Below, piece by piece: positions 51,621 through 61,847 of a stretch of 64,000 nucleotides of DNA. The position numbers and the translations under genes are program-made. Numbering within the stretch: position 1 is the stretch's first letter; the number at the start of each line of letters is the position of its first letter. The notes under the pieces were generated by a model that ran no database searches, was not told the DNA's origin, and was given only the letters and a program-made list of their open reading frames with translations. The stretch is from Gemmatimonadota bacterium (GTDB lineage Bacteria; Gemmatimonadota; Gemmatimonadetes; Longimicrobiales; Gaopeijiaceae): NCBI GenBank assembly GCA_022822425.1, contig JAJEBS010000151.1:1-64000 (forward strand). The letters run 5' to 3'.

Positions 51621-51980
51621 ATGGCCGCAATCGAGGAGATGGCCCGCGAACTGGGTCTGGCCCTGGGCCGGACCCCGCAGTATCAGGACCTGCAACGCGC
51701 CGCGCGCCGCGCGGATGAGGACCGCGAGATGGTGACCCTGCGAGACGAGCTCACCAGGCTGGAGGAGAGCGTGGCCCGGAGCGTACAGGCCGGCGAGGAG
51801 CCCGCGCCGGAAGTGGCCGAGGAGTACGAAAGGGTTTTCGGGCGCCTGCAGGCGAGCCCGTCCTACCAGGGGCTGGTTGCGGCCCAGGCCAACTTCGACC
51901 GGGTGCTGAACCGTGTGAACGAGGGCATTTCGAAGGCCATCGAGGAAGGCGCGAAATCGCGCATCATCATCAGTTCCTGA
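51621..51980 (+). CDS. YlbF/YmcA-family protein
   Basis: MARELGLALGRTPQYQDLQRAARRADEDREMVTLRDELTRLEESV; RLQASPSYQGLVAAQANFDRVLNRVNEGISKAI. Confidence 0.7.
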   Translation: MAAIEEMARELGLALGRTPQYQDLQRAARRADEDREMVTLRDELTRLEESVARSVQAGEEPAPEVAEEYERVFGRLQASPSYQGLVAAQANFDRVLNRVNEGISKAIEEGAKSRIIISS

Positions 51981-52041
51981 CCGCTGGCCGGGCGCGGCCG
52001 GAAGGGAAGGGGACGCTCACCCCAGGCAGGGGACTCGATCA

Positions 52042-53358
<1,317 letters not shown>

Positions 53359-53384
53359 CTGGCCGTCAGGGGGAAACCGTGCGC

Positions 53385-53422
53385 CCACTACCCGTCGTGG
53401 GTCATCCACTACCGGTAGTGGG
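53385..53422. repeat. Tandem pair of 17-bp (quasi-)palindromic repeats, 21-bp period
   Basis: CCACTACCCGTCGTGGG (53385-53401) and CCACTACCGGTAGTGGG (53406-53422); CCACTACCGGTAGTGG is a perfect palindrome. Confidence 0.8.
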
Positions 53423-53443
53423 GTGCCTTCGGGAGATCACCCC

Positions 53444-54091
53444 GTGAGGCTGGGATGCTTCGTCGTTCTGGAAGGCGGCGAAGGTGCCGGCAAGTCCACG
53501 CAGGCGGCGCTCCTGGCGGAATGGCTCCGGGAGCGCGGCGTGCCCTGCACCCTCGCGCGTGAGCCGGGATCCACGGCGGTGGGCGAAGCCATACGCGAAG
53601 TGGTGCTGGGGAGGACGGAGCTGGAGATGCCCGCGGAGTCGGAGCTGCTGCTGATCCTGGCGGCGCGCGCCGCGTTCGTGCGCGAGGTGGTGCGTCCCGC
53701 GCTGGCCCGCGGCGATGTGGTCGTGGCGGACCGCTTCGACCTGTCCACGCTGGCGTACCAGGGATACGGCCGCGGCCTGGATCTCGCGCGGGTGAGGGCG
53801 GCGATGGAGGTCGCGACCGCGGGTCTGCGGCCGGATCTCTACCTTGTGCTCGACGTGCCCGTGGAGGAGGGAGTGGCCCGGCGCCGCGCCGCGGGAGGCG
53901 GTGCGGATCGCATCGAGGGTGCGGGAGCCGACTTTCTGCACGCGGTGAGAGACGGGTATCTTGAGCTGGCCGGGGCCGGGGAGCGCGTGGAACTGGTCAG
54001 CGGTCTGGGTTCGCCCCTGCGCGTGCAGGAGCGGCTTCTCGACCGTCTGAGGCGGCGCCTGCCCGACGTGTTCGGTCCCCGCGGGCATTGA
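53444..54091 (+). CDS. tmk: Thymidylate kinase
   Basis: VVLEGGEGAGKSTQAALLAEWLRERG, DRFDLSTLAYQGYGRGL; GTG start at 53444 preferred. Confidence 0.95.
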   Translation: MRLGCFVVLEGGEGAGKSTQAALLAEWLRERGVPCTLAREPGSTAVGEAIREVVLGRTELEMPAESELLLILAARAAFVREVVRPALARGDVVVADRFDLSTLAYQGYGRGLDLARVRAAMEVATAGLRPDLYLVLDVPVEEGVARRRAAGGGADRIEGAGADFLHAVRDGYLELAGAGERVELVSGLGSPLRVQERLLDRLRRRLPDVFGPRGH

Positions 54092-54104
54092 ATTGGAGAG
54101 ACAT

Positions 54105-55724
54105 ATGAGGACCTTCCCACCCACTCCATCGATGGGCGCGTTGTCGCTGGCCGCAATCCTCTGCGCCGCCTGTGCCGATCCCGATCCCGGAGGCTCCGGA
54201 TCCGCTCCGGGGCGCGTCGGGGACGAGGACATGCGCGCCGCCCTGTTCGAGAGCATCCTGGCCCGTACCGAGGCGCGCGAGGCCTTCTCGCCGATGAAGA
54301 ACGAGGCGCTGGGGCTGGACCCGCTGGCAGCCATGCGCGCGCTGCGCGACCGCGTCGTCGCGGCCGACAGCGAGGTTGAGCTCTTCTATGCGCTGGCGGC
54401 CCTCAGCGCCGCGCGCCGGGACCGCCATCTCGATGTCATTCTGGTGCCCGGCGGCCTGGAGCTGTCCGACAGCGCGGGGCTGGAGATCAGCGGGAGAAGC
54501 GCCCCCGAGCCCCGCCGCGCGGGCGTCAGGGTGTTCCCCGACTACGGGAGCGGAGAACTCGCCTACTTTGTGGGAGAGGTCGCCGAAGGAGTCGACGGCC
54601 CGCCCGTCGGCAGCCGGGTTCTCGGAGTGAACGGCATGCCGGTGGAGGGGTGGCACGAAGCGGCCGCGGTCTACGTGCCCCACTCCACCGAGGCCGGCCT
54701 GCGCTGGAAGCTGGCGGAGGCCATGACCGTCTCCAGCGCCATCTTCCCGCCCGCGTTGCGCCCGGAGGAGCTCACGCTGGTGGTGGCGGGCGGCGACGGG
54801 GCCGAGCAACGGTACCGGCTTGCCTGGCACGCGCCCGGCGAACTCGCCTGGTCCGGCCTCTCCGAGCCCCGCTATCCGGGCACGCGCAACGTGCTCAGCA
54901 CCCCCACCTACGACTTCCTGGTGCCCGTGGCCCCGACCGGACACGTGGTCCTGGTGTGGTACGGGTTCCGGGAGACGATGGTCCCGGATGTCGACCGCCT
55001 GGTCGACTACGCGGCCGCCAACGACCTCCTCGACCACACCCTGGTGATGGACGTCACCCGCAGCCGGGGCGGCTCGCTGGGGCCCTACGCGATGCAGCGC
55101 CTGCAGCCGCGCGCCTTCAGGACCACCTTCGGCAACCTGCGCCTGAGCGACGTCATCCAGCCCTTCATCGACGAAAAGCGGGCCGAGGCCGCCGACCGGG
55201 GCGCGATGGACTCCGGGGTGCCGGAGGTGATCGACGACGGCACCTGGCTGCTCGACTGGCTGGAGACGGACGTGGCGCCCGCCCTGGCGCGCGGCGACCC
55301 CTACTCCAACTCGGTGCCGTTCAAGAGCGCGCACGCCCCGCGCGACTCGGACGGGATCCTCGAGCCCGCGCCGGTGCACTTCCGCGGGCCCATCGCGATC
55401 ATCTCGGGGCCGAGCGGGGGGTCGCACCTGGACCAGTTCGTCTCCATCATCTCCGACAACGGCCTTGGACCGGTGGTGGGCATGCCCCCCGGAGGCTACT
55501 CCAACACCTGGGAGTGGGAGGAGACGCTTACGCTCGAGCCCGGCGGACGGCCCCTGGTCGGCTTCATGTGGAACATCGGCCACACGCTGCGGCCCAACGG
55601 CGAAATCCTCGAAGGCAACCCGGTGGAGGTCGACGAGTGGATTCCGCTTACCGCGGACAACGTGGCCGACTACTACGGGATCCTGCTCGACCGGGCGCTG
55701 GCGCTTGCCGAATCCTGGAACTGA
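54105..55724 (+). CDS. S41-protease-like lipoprotein (divergent, possibly catalytically altered)
   Basis: Lipobox-like LCAAC; S41-like layout: VDRLVDYAAANDLLDHTLVMDVTRSRGGSLG, PIAIISGPSGGSHLDQFVSII. Confidence 0.65.
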   Translation: MRTFPPTPSMGALSLAAILCAACADPDPGGSGSAPGRVGDEDMRAALFESILARTEAREAFSPMKNEALGLDPLAAMRALRDRVVAADSEVELFYALAALSAARRDRHLDVILVPGGLELSDSAGLEISGRSAPEPRRAGVRVFPDYGSGELAYFVGEVAEGVDGPPVGSRVLGVNGMPVEGWHEAAAVYVPHSTEAGLRWKLAEAMTVSSAIFPPALRPEELTLVVAGGDGAEQRYRLAWHAPGELAWSGLSEPRYPGTRNVLSTPTYDFLVPVAPTGHVVLVWYGFRETMVPDVDRLVDYAAANDLLDHTLVMDVTRSRGGSLGPYAMQRLQPRAFRTTFGNLRLSDVIQPFIDEKRAEAADRGAMDSGVPEVIDDGTWLLDWLETDVAPALARGDPYSNSVPFKSAHAPRDSDGILEPAPVHFRGPIAIISGPSGGSHLDQFVSIISDNGLGPVVGMPPGGYSNTWEWEETLTLEPGGRPLVGFMWNIGHTLRPNGEILEGNPVEVDEWIPLTADNVADYYGILLDRALALAESWN

Positions 55725-55764
55725 CGGGCGCCGGTTCGGACCCGGCGCGCGCATCTTCGCCGGC

Positions 55765-56940
55765 ATGGCGGTGGGGATCGTCGCCGGTGCCGTGCTGGGC
55801 GAACGGGCCGTCGTACTCCAGCCGATCGGCGACCTCTTCATCCGGCTCCTGGTGCTGGCCGCGGTGCCGCTCGTGTGCTTCAACCTGCTGGCCGGGCTGG
55901 CGGCCCATTCGGGTGTGCGCGCGTTCGGGCGGCTGGCCGCGAAGATCCTGGCGTGGTTCGTCGCCACCGACGTCGTGGCGCTGTGCGCGGGGATGGGGGC
56001 GATGATGCTCCTGCGGCCCGGCGCCGGGATGGAGTTGGCCACGCCGGTGGACGAGGCCGTGGGCGCGGTTCCGTCGCTCGCGGATGTCCTGCTGGACATG
56101 ATCCCGGTGAACCTCTTCCAGGCCTTCGCCGAGGGGAACATCGTGCAGGTGGTGGTGGCTTCGCTCGCGATCGGGGTGGCCACGCTGATGCTCGGGGGCG
56201 GCGCGCGTGCCCGGCTGGAGGCGGCCTACCGCGACCTGGCCGACCTCTTCCGCCGCCTGGTGGACCTGGTGCTCGTGCTGGCGCCGCTGGGGATCGGCGC
56301 GCTCATGGCGGTGACCGCCGGGCGCTACGGCGCCGAACTGCTCGGCGGGCTGGCGCGCTTCCTGACCGGGGTGTGGGGCGCGCAGGCGCTGCTCTTCTGC
56401 GGGTACATGCTCGTGCTCCGCATGCTGACGACGCACCATCCCCGGCGTTTCCTGAGCGATACCGGTCCGCTCTGGGCGACCACGGCCGCGACCTCCTCCA
56501 GCCTGGCCTCGCTCTCGGTCGGCCTGGAGAAGGCGGAGAAGCTGAGCCTGCCGCGCCGGATCTACAGCTTCACGCTGCCCCTGGGGGCGCAACTCAACAA
56601 GGACGGCACCGCGGTCATGCTCGGGGCGGTGCTGGTCTTCACGGCGCAGGTGGCGGGGGTGGAGTTCGGCGCGGAGGCGCTGCTCGCCATCCTGCCCATC
56701 GGGCTCCTGCTCTCGCAGGGCTCGGGCGGGATCCCGGGCGGGGGGTTCGTGGTGGCCCTGGTCTACGTGCAGGCATTCAACCTGCCCATCGAGATTGCCG
56801 CCATGGTGGGCGGCATATACCGGCTGGTCGACATGGGGAACACGACGCTGAACATCATGGGGGACATGGTCGGGACGGCGCTGGTGGCGGGGCGGGACGC
56901 GGGCGGGGGCGGGCCCGCGGTCTCCGGGGCGGGCTCGTGA
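55765..56940 (+). CDS. Dicarboxylate/amino acid:cation (Na+/H+) symporter, DAACS family
   Basis: TSSSLASLSVGLEKAEKL, LPLGAQLNKDGTAV, SQGSGGIPGGGFV; start estimated. Confidence 0.9.
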   Translation: MAVGIVAGAVLGERAVVLQPIGDLFIRLLVLAAVPLVCFNLLAGLAAHSGVRAFGRLAAKILAWFVATDVVALCAGMGAMMLLRPGAGMELATPVDEAVGAVPSLADVLLDMIPVNLFQAFAEGNIVQVVVASLAIGVATLMLGGGARARLEAAYRDLADLFRRLVDLVLVLAPLGIGALMAVTAGRYGAELLGGLARFLTGVWGAQALLFCGYMLVLRMLTTHHPRRFLSDTGPLWATTAATSSSLASLSVGLEKAEKLSLPRRIYSFTLPLGAQLNKDGTAVMLGAVLVFTAQVAGVEFGAEALLAILPIGLLLSQGSGGIPGGGFVVALVYVQAFNLPIEIAAMVGGIYRLVDMGNTTLNIMGDMVGTALVAGRDAGGGGPAVSGAGS

Positions 56941-58115
56941 ACTCCGGGGTGCGCGTGCTCTTTCCGGGCGCGGGACGTCGGGCCTACTTCGACATCGCCG
57001 CGCGCTGTCTGCTCGCCGAACCCGTGCGGGACGCCGCCGCCGCCCACCTGGAGACGCGCATGCGAGAGGGGGGCGACAAGGACGAGCTGCGAGCGGTGGT
57101 CGAGGAGGCCCGCTCCGGCTTCGCCGCCCTGGTTGGGGCCGCCCCGGAGGAGATCGCGATCACCAAGAACGTCTCCGACGGGCTCAACCTCTTCGCCGCC
57201 AGTCTGCCGTGGCGGGCCGGGGACAACGTGGTCTTCTGCCCCGAACTCGAGCATCCCAACAACATCTACCTGTGGTACAACCTGCGCCGCACGAGGGGGG
57301 TGGAGGTGCGCCCGGTGGCGCCGGTGGACGGGGAGGTGCCGGTGGAGGCGATGGTTGCCGCCATGGACGGGCGCACGCGCCTGGTGACGGTGCCGAGCAT
57401 CTCCTTCGCGCCCGGCTTCGTGACCGACATGGCCGCGGTCGCGGCGGCGGCGCGGGGGGTGGGGGCGCTCACGCTGGTCGACGCGGCCCAGTCGGTGGGG
57501 GCGGCGGTCACGGACGTGCGCCGCCTGGGGATCGACGCACTGGCGGTGGCGACGCAGAAGTGCCTGCTCTCCCTCTACGGGTTCGGGTTTCTCTACGTCC
57601 GCCGCGAGTTGGCCGACGACCTGATCCCGGGTCACGTGGCCCGCTACGGCATCGAGCTCGGAGGCGCCCACGAGACCGCCTTTTCGGCCGACGAGCTTCG
57701 CTACCGTCCGGGCGCGCTGCGCTTCGATGTCGGCAACTACAACTACCTGGGCGCCGTGGCTGCCCGCGCCGCGCTCGAGCTGATCCGCCGGTGGACGGTC
57801 GAGGCCATCGAGGCCCATGTCTGCCGTGTGGCGCGGCGGCTGGCCGCGGGTTTCGCGCACCTCGGGCTGCCCGTGGTGGGCGGCGCGTCATCGCCGCGCC
57901 GGGCGCACATCGTGACGGTCGGCTCAAGCGGCGGCGGGCGCCACTACACGGCGGACGATCCTGCGATGAACGCCCTCCATGCGCGGCTGAACGCCGATGG
58001 CGTCCGGCTCGCCATCCGCAGCGGAATGTTGCGCTTCTCGGTGGGCGTCTACAACGATGACACGGACGTGGAGCGCGTCCTGGCCAGCGCCCGCGCCTGG
58101 AGCCGGGACCGGTGA
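56937..58115 (+). CDS. Class V PLP-dependent aminotransferase / cysteine desulfurase-like
   Basis: KNVSDGLNLFAASL, ELEHPNN, DAAQSVGA, VATQKCLLSLYGFGFLYVRREL; GTG start overlapping symporter. Confidence 0.88.
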   Translation: MNSGVRVLFPGAGRRAYFDIAARCLLAEPVRDAAAAHLETRMREGGDKDELRAVVEEARSGFAALVGAAPEEIAITKNVSDGLNLFAASLPWRAGDNVVFCPELEHPNNIYLWYNLRRTRGVEVRPVAPVDGEVPVEAMVAAMDGRTRLVTVPSISFAPGFVTDMAAVAAAARGVGALTLVDAAQSVGAAVTDVRRLGIDALAVATQKCLLSLYGFGFLYVRRELADDLIPGHVARYGIELGGAHETAFSADELRYRPGALRFDVGNYNYLGAVAARAALELIRRWTVEAIEAHVCRVARRLAAGFAHLGLPVVGGASSPRRAHIVTVGSSGGGRHYTADDPAMNALHARLNADGVRLAIRSGMLRFSVGVYNDDTDVERVLASARAWSRDR

Positions 58116-58275
58116 CGTGCCGGGCGCGGCGGCCCGGAAACCTTCGGCGCGGGCGGGGTTAGCAACCGAACAGCTCCCGGTTCCGTCCAATTGAGGAGAC
58201 CCGACGCGGGGAACGCCGGTTCCCGCGCGTGAACCCAGCCACGCGGAAAGCCTGAAACCCGCCTTCAGCGGAGTC

Positions 58276-59967
58276 GTGAAACCCATGCGATTCTCCCGCT
58301 CCCTGCTCGCTCCGGGCCTCATTCTGGCAGCGGCCCTGCTGTGCGGCGGATGGTTCCTCCAGCAGGGCATCGCCCAGGATCGCAACGTCTACTTCCAGGC
58401 GCGCCTCCTGGAAGAGGTGCTCGACCGGGTATCGGCGGACTTCGTCGATCCGATCGAGTTGAATGCGCTCTACGGCACCGCGATCGACGCGGTCATCGAC
58501 GAACTCGACGATCCCAACACGGAGTTCCTGAGCGCCTACGAATGGTCCAACCTGCGCATCCGCACGGAAGGAGAGTACGCCGGAGTGGGGCTGGAAATCG
58601 TGCGCCAGGGAGACTGGATCACGGTGATGAGCGCCCTGCCCGGCACGCCGGGGGAGCGGGCGGGCATCCGCGCGGGTGACCGCATCGTCGAGGTTGAAGG
58701 CGAATCCGCCCGGGGCTGGAACCCGGACCGGGCGGTCATGTCGCTGCGCGGGGAGCCGGGCACGGAAGTGAGGGTCGGCATCGGCCGTCCGGGGGTCGAG
58801 GAGCCCATTCCCTTCACGCTGGAGAGGGCGACGGTTCAGGTCCTCTCCGTGCCGTTTACGCATCTCTTCGAGGACGGGGTGGGATACGTACCCCTGCGGG
58901 TGTTCAGCGAGAGCGCCCGCGACGAACTCGAGAGCGCAATCGAGGAGCTGATCGAGGACGGGGCCACCCGGATGATCCTGGATTTGCGCGGGAACCCCGG
59001 CGGGTTGCTGGATCAGGGCGTTGCGCTGGCCGATCTCTTCCTCGGAGAAGAGCTGACGGTCGCGGAGACGCGCGGCCGCACCAGGAGCCAGAACTCCATC
59101 CTGCGCACATCGCGGGGAGAGTCCTTTCCCGGGCTTCCGCTGGTGATTCTGATCGACGGACGCAGTGCGAGCGCGTCGGAGATCGTCGCGGGTGCGCTTC
59201 AGGACCACGATCGGGCCCTGGTGCTGGGAGCGACCTCGTTCGGCAAGGGCCTGGTGCAGACGCTCTACCGGCTGAGCGGGGGCAACATGCTCAAGCTCAC
59301 CACGGCGCGCTGGTACACGCCGTCGGGGCGCTCGATCCAGAAGGCCCGCGTGAGCGATGAATCGGCCTTCGATGATGTCGTGCTGACCCTGGCGGGGCAG
59401 TGGGTGCGGCGGTCCGACGCCGAGGACCGGCAGCCGTACCGCTCGTTCGGTGGCAGAAGCCTGCTCGGTGGCGGCGGCATCACCCCGGATCTGCGGGTGC
59501 TTCCCGATACGCTGACCGATGCCGAAGAGACTGCGGTGCTTCAACTGTGGGGGCAGGCGCGTGACTTCAGTGACGCCCTGTTCGAGTTCGCCGTGCTCCA
59601 CATTCAGGAGCGGCCGAACCTCCCGCCCGGCGCCGCGATCGGGGATGCGGACCTCGCGCGCTTCCGGCAGCACCTTGCCGGGAGGGGGATCGACGCGGAG
59701 GCTGGGGTGCTGGAGCGTGCGGAACGCTACGTCCGGTTCCGGCTGGAGCGCGAGATTGCCCGCAGGCGAGCGGGACGGGAAGGCGAGTTTCTCCGCCTGA
59801 TGACCGCCGATCCGCCGCTGGCGCGCGCCGTCGAGCTGCTGGCGCGCGCGCGGTCGCAGGAGGACCTGTTCGATCTGGTTGCGGCTGAGGATTCGCTCGC
59901 GGACGGCGCCGTTCCGGCGGCAGGCGGCATCGCCGGGGACGGTTCGCCGGGCACGGGATCCCCCTGA
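58276..59967 (+). CDS. S41 family C-terminal processing peptidase with PDZ domain
   Basis: PDZ domain, LDLRGNPGGLLDQGV, LIDGRSASASEIVAGALQDHDRALVLGATSFGKGLVQT (Ser/Lys dyad); GTG 58276 or ATG 58285. Confidence 0.95.
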   Translation: MKPMRFSRSLLAPGLILAAALLCGGWFLQQGIAQDRNVYFQARLLEEVLDRVSADFVDPIELNALYGTAIDAVIDELDDPNTEFLSAYEWSNLRIRTEGEYAGVGLEIVRQGDWITVMSALPGTPGERAGIRAGDRIVEVEGESARGWNPDRAVMSLRGEPGTEVRVGIGRPGVEEPIPFTLERATVQVLSVPFTHLFEDGVGYVPLRVFSESARDELESAIEELIEDGATRMILDLRGNPGGLLDQGVALADLFLGEELTVAETRGRTRSQNSILRTSRGESFPGLPLVILIDGRSASASEIVAGALQDHDRALVLGATSFGKGLVQTLYRLSGGNMLKLTTARWYTPSGRSIQKARVSDESAFDDVVLTLAGQWVRRSDAEDRQPYRSFGGRSLLGGGGITPDLRVLPDTLTDAEETAVLQLWGQARDFSDALFEFAVLHIQERPNLPPGAAIGDADLARFRQHLAGRGIDAEAGVLERAERYVRFRLEREIARRRAGREGEFLRLMTADPPLARAVELLARARSQEDLFDLVAAEDSLADGAVPAAGGIAGDGSPGTGSP

Positions 59968-59977
59968 GGACGCATCC

Positions 59978-60000
59978 GCCGGCCCCGGACGTGGGCCGGC
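59978..60000 (+). terminator. GC-rich perfect hairpin after the S41 peptidase gene
   Basis: GCCGGCCC-7 nt-GGGCCGGC (8-bp perfect stem); followed by TCATCCTGCCATTCC, no strong U-tract. Confidence 0.5.
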
Positions 60001-60057
60001 TCATCCTGCCATTCCATCGCCCGGAGAAACGTTGTTCCTTTCTCGTGCGCGTCGCGG

Positions 60058-61107
60058 ATGGCGTCCGCAGTTTTCGTGAGCCGGGACATGGGCGGACGGG
60101 CGCGCCGGGCTGACCACGGGCCGAGCGTCCGCGTTACCCGCTGCGGTACCGTCGAGTCGGTGCATCGCGTGCATGTGGCGGTCGCCGACGCCTGCGGGCG
60201 GCTGGTCGGCGGCTGTGGCGACGCGGGGCGGGTGGCGTTCTACCGGTCGGCCGCGAAGCCCTTCCAGGCGCTTCCGCTGGTGGAGGACGGCGTCCTGGAA
60301 CGGTTCGGGTTCACGGAAGAGGAGCTTGCGCTGTGTTGCGCGTCCCACAACGCCGAACCCGGGCACCTGGCCCTGGCCCGAAGCATGCTGGCCAGGACCG
60401 GACTGGACGAGCGCGCGCTGGCGTGCGGGCCGCACCCGTCGCTGCGGCCGGAACGGGCGCGCGAGCTGTGGGCACGGGGCACCCGGCTCGGCGCCGTGCA
60501 CAACAACTGTTCGGGAAAACACGCGGGGATGCTCGCCCTGGCGGTGGCCAACGGATGGCCTCCCGGGAGATACCTCGAGCCAGGCCATCCCGTGCAGCAG
60601 CGCATGCTCGCCGAGATCGCGCGCTGGACGGGGATGGCCGCGTCGGAACTCGTGACCGGGACCGACGGATGCGGCGTGGTGACCTTCGCGCTCCCGCTGG
60701 CGGACATGGCGGCATCCTTCGCGCGCTTCACGGCGGCGGCGGACGCGGGGGAGCCCGCGGCGCGCATCGTGGCCGCGATGACGGGGCATCCGTTCGCGGT
60801 GGCGGGAACGGGCCGCATCTGTACGGCGGTGATGGAACGGCTGGGTGGCCGGGTGTTCGTCAAGACGGGCGCCGAGGGCGTGTACTGCGGAGGCGTGCCC
60901 GGGCGCGGCCTGGGCTTCGCCCTCAAGGTGGAGGACGGGGCCCGGCGCGCGAGCGACCTCGCTCTTATCCGGGTGCTCTCGGATCTGGGCGTAGCGGAGG
61001 CGGTCGACGTCTCGGCGCTCGCAAGGGGACGCAGAGGGGTGCTCAATACCCTGGGGGTAGAAGTGGGACGGATCGAGAACGCGTTCCGGGTCGAGATGGA
61101 TCTGTGA
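60058..61107 (+). CDS. Asparaginase (Rhizobium etli-type / PF06089-like)
   Basis: RSAAKPFQALPLVEDG, CCASHNAEPGHL, NNCSGKHAGMLALA, GTDGCGVVTFALPL; start may be 60088. Confidence 0.88.
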   Translation: MASAVFVSRDMGGRARRADHGPSVRVTRCGTVESVHRVHVAVADACGRLVGGCGDAGRVAFYRSAAKPFQALPLVEDGVLERFGFTEEELALCCASHNAEPGHLALARSMLARTGLDERALACGPHPSLRPERARELWARGTRLGAVHNNCSGKHAGMLALAVANGWPPGRYLEPGHPVQQRMLAEIARWTGMAASELVTGTDGCGVVTFALPLADMAASFARFTAAADAGEPAARIVAAMTGHPFAVAGTGRICTAVMERLGGRVFVKTGAEGVYCGGVPGRGLGFALKVEDGARRASDLALIRVLSDLGVAEAVDVSALARGRRGVLNTLGVEVGRIENAFRVEMDL

Positions 61108-61844
61108 CGGGCACGGCTGGAGGTGAGGGGGTGCCCGCGCCGTCGCTCACCCGGGTGGAGCGGTCGCTGGTGAGGGTGAGCGCCGCGCTGGCCGCCGGAG
61201 GGGAGGACGCCCTCCGCTCCGCGCTGGTGGAGGCGGCGCACACCGCCGACCCGATGGAGGTGGAGGAGGCGCTGTTGCAGAGCTACCTGTTCCTGGGCTA
61301 TCCGGCCGCGCTCGCCGCGCTTGCCGTGTGGCGGGAGGTGAGTCCGGCACCACCCGCGGATGCAGGCCCCGACGACTGGCCGGGGTGGGCTCGTCGGGGC
61401 GCGGCGCTCTGCCGGCGCGTCTACTCCACGCAGTACCGCGAGCTGCGCGCCAGCGTGCGGCGCCTGCACCCGGAGATGGAGCGTTGGATGGTGGTGGAAG
61501 GCTACGGGAAGGTGCTCGCTCGCCCCGGGCTGGCCCCGCTCGCCCGGGAGTACTGCATCGTGGCACTGCTCGCCGTGGCCGACGCGGGTCCGCAACTGTA
61601 TTCGCACCTGCGCGGGGGACTCAACCTGGGAGCGCCGCCGGATGCGCTGGCGGAGACCCTGGCGGCGGCCGCTCGCTTCATGGACGACGCCCGGAGCGAG
61701 GCCGCGCGCGCCACATTGCGCCGGGTGCTGTCCCGCCGCGACCGAGGGAGACGGGAGGAGCGGGACGGCGTGCACGTGGAAGGCGGAAACGGCCGCGACC
61801 GGCATGCCCTTGAGGCCGCGGGCCCGGGCGGGGAGGGAGAATAG
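61104..61844 (+). CDS. Carboxymuconolactone decarboxylase (CMD)-like protein
   Basis: EEALLQSYLFLGYPAALAALAVWREV, LAREYCIVALLAVADAGPQLYSHLRGGLNLGAPPDALAETLAAA; GTG start. Confidence 0.72.
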   Translation: MTGTAGGEGVPAPSLTRVERSLVRVSAALAAGGEDALRSALVEAAHTADPMEVEEALLQSYLFLGYPAALAALAVWREVSPAPPADAGPDDWPGWARRGAALCRRVYSTQYRELRASVRRLHPEMERWMVVEGYGKVLARPGLAPLAREYCIVALLAVADAGPQLYSHLRGGLNLGAPPDALAETLAAAARFMDDARSEAARATLRRVLSRRDRGRREERDGVHVEGGNGRDRHALEAAGPGGEGE

Positions 61845-61847
61845 CGG

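Noticed and set aside
54093-56183. Long minus-strand ORFs over the S41-like/symporter region
   Set aside because: No coding-like sequence features beyond GC-driven openness; both + genes are recognisable and adjacent starts/stops fit an operon.
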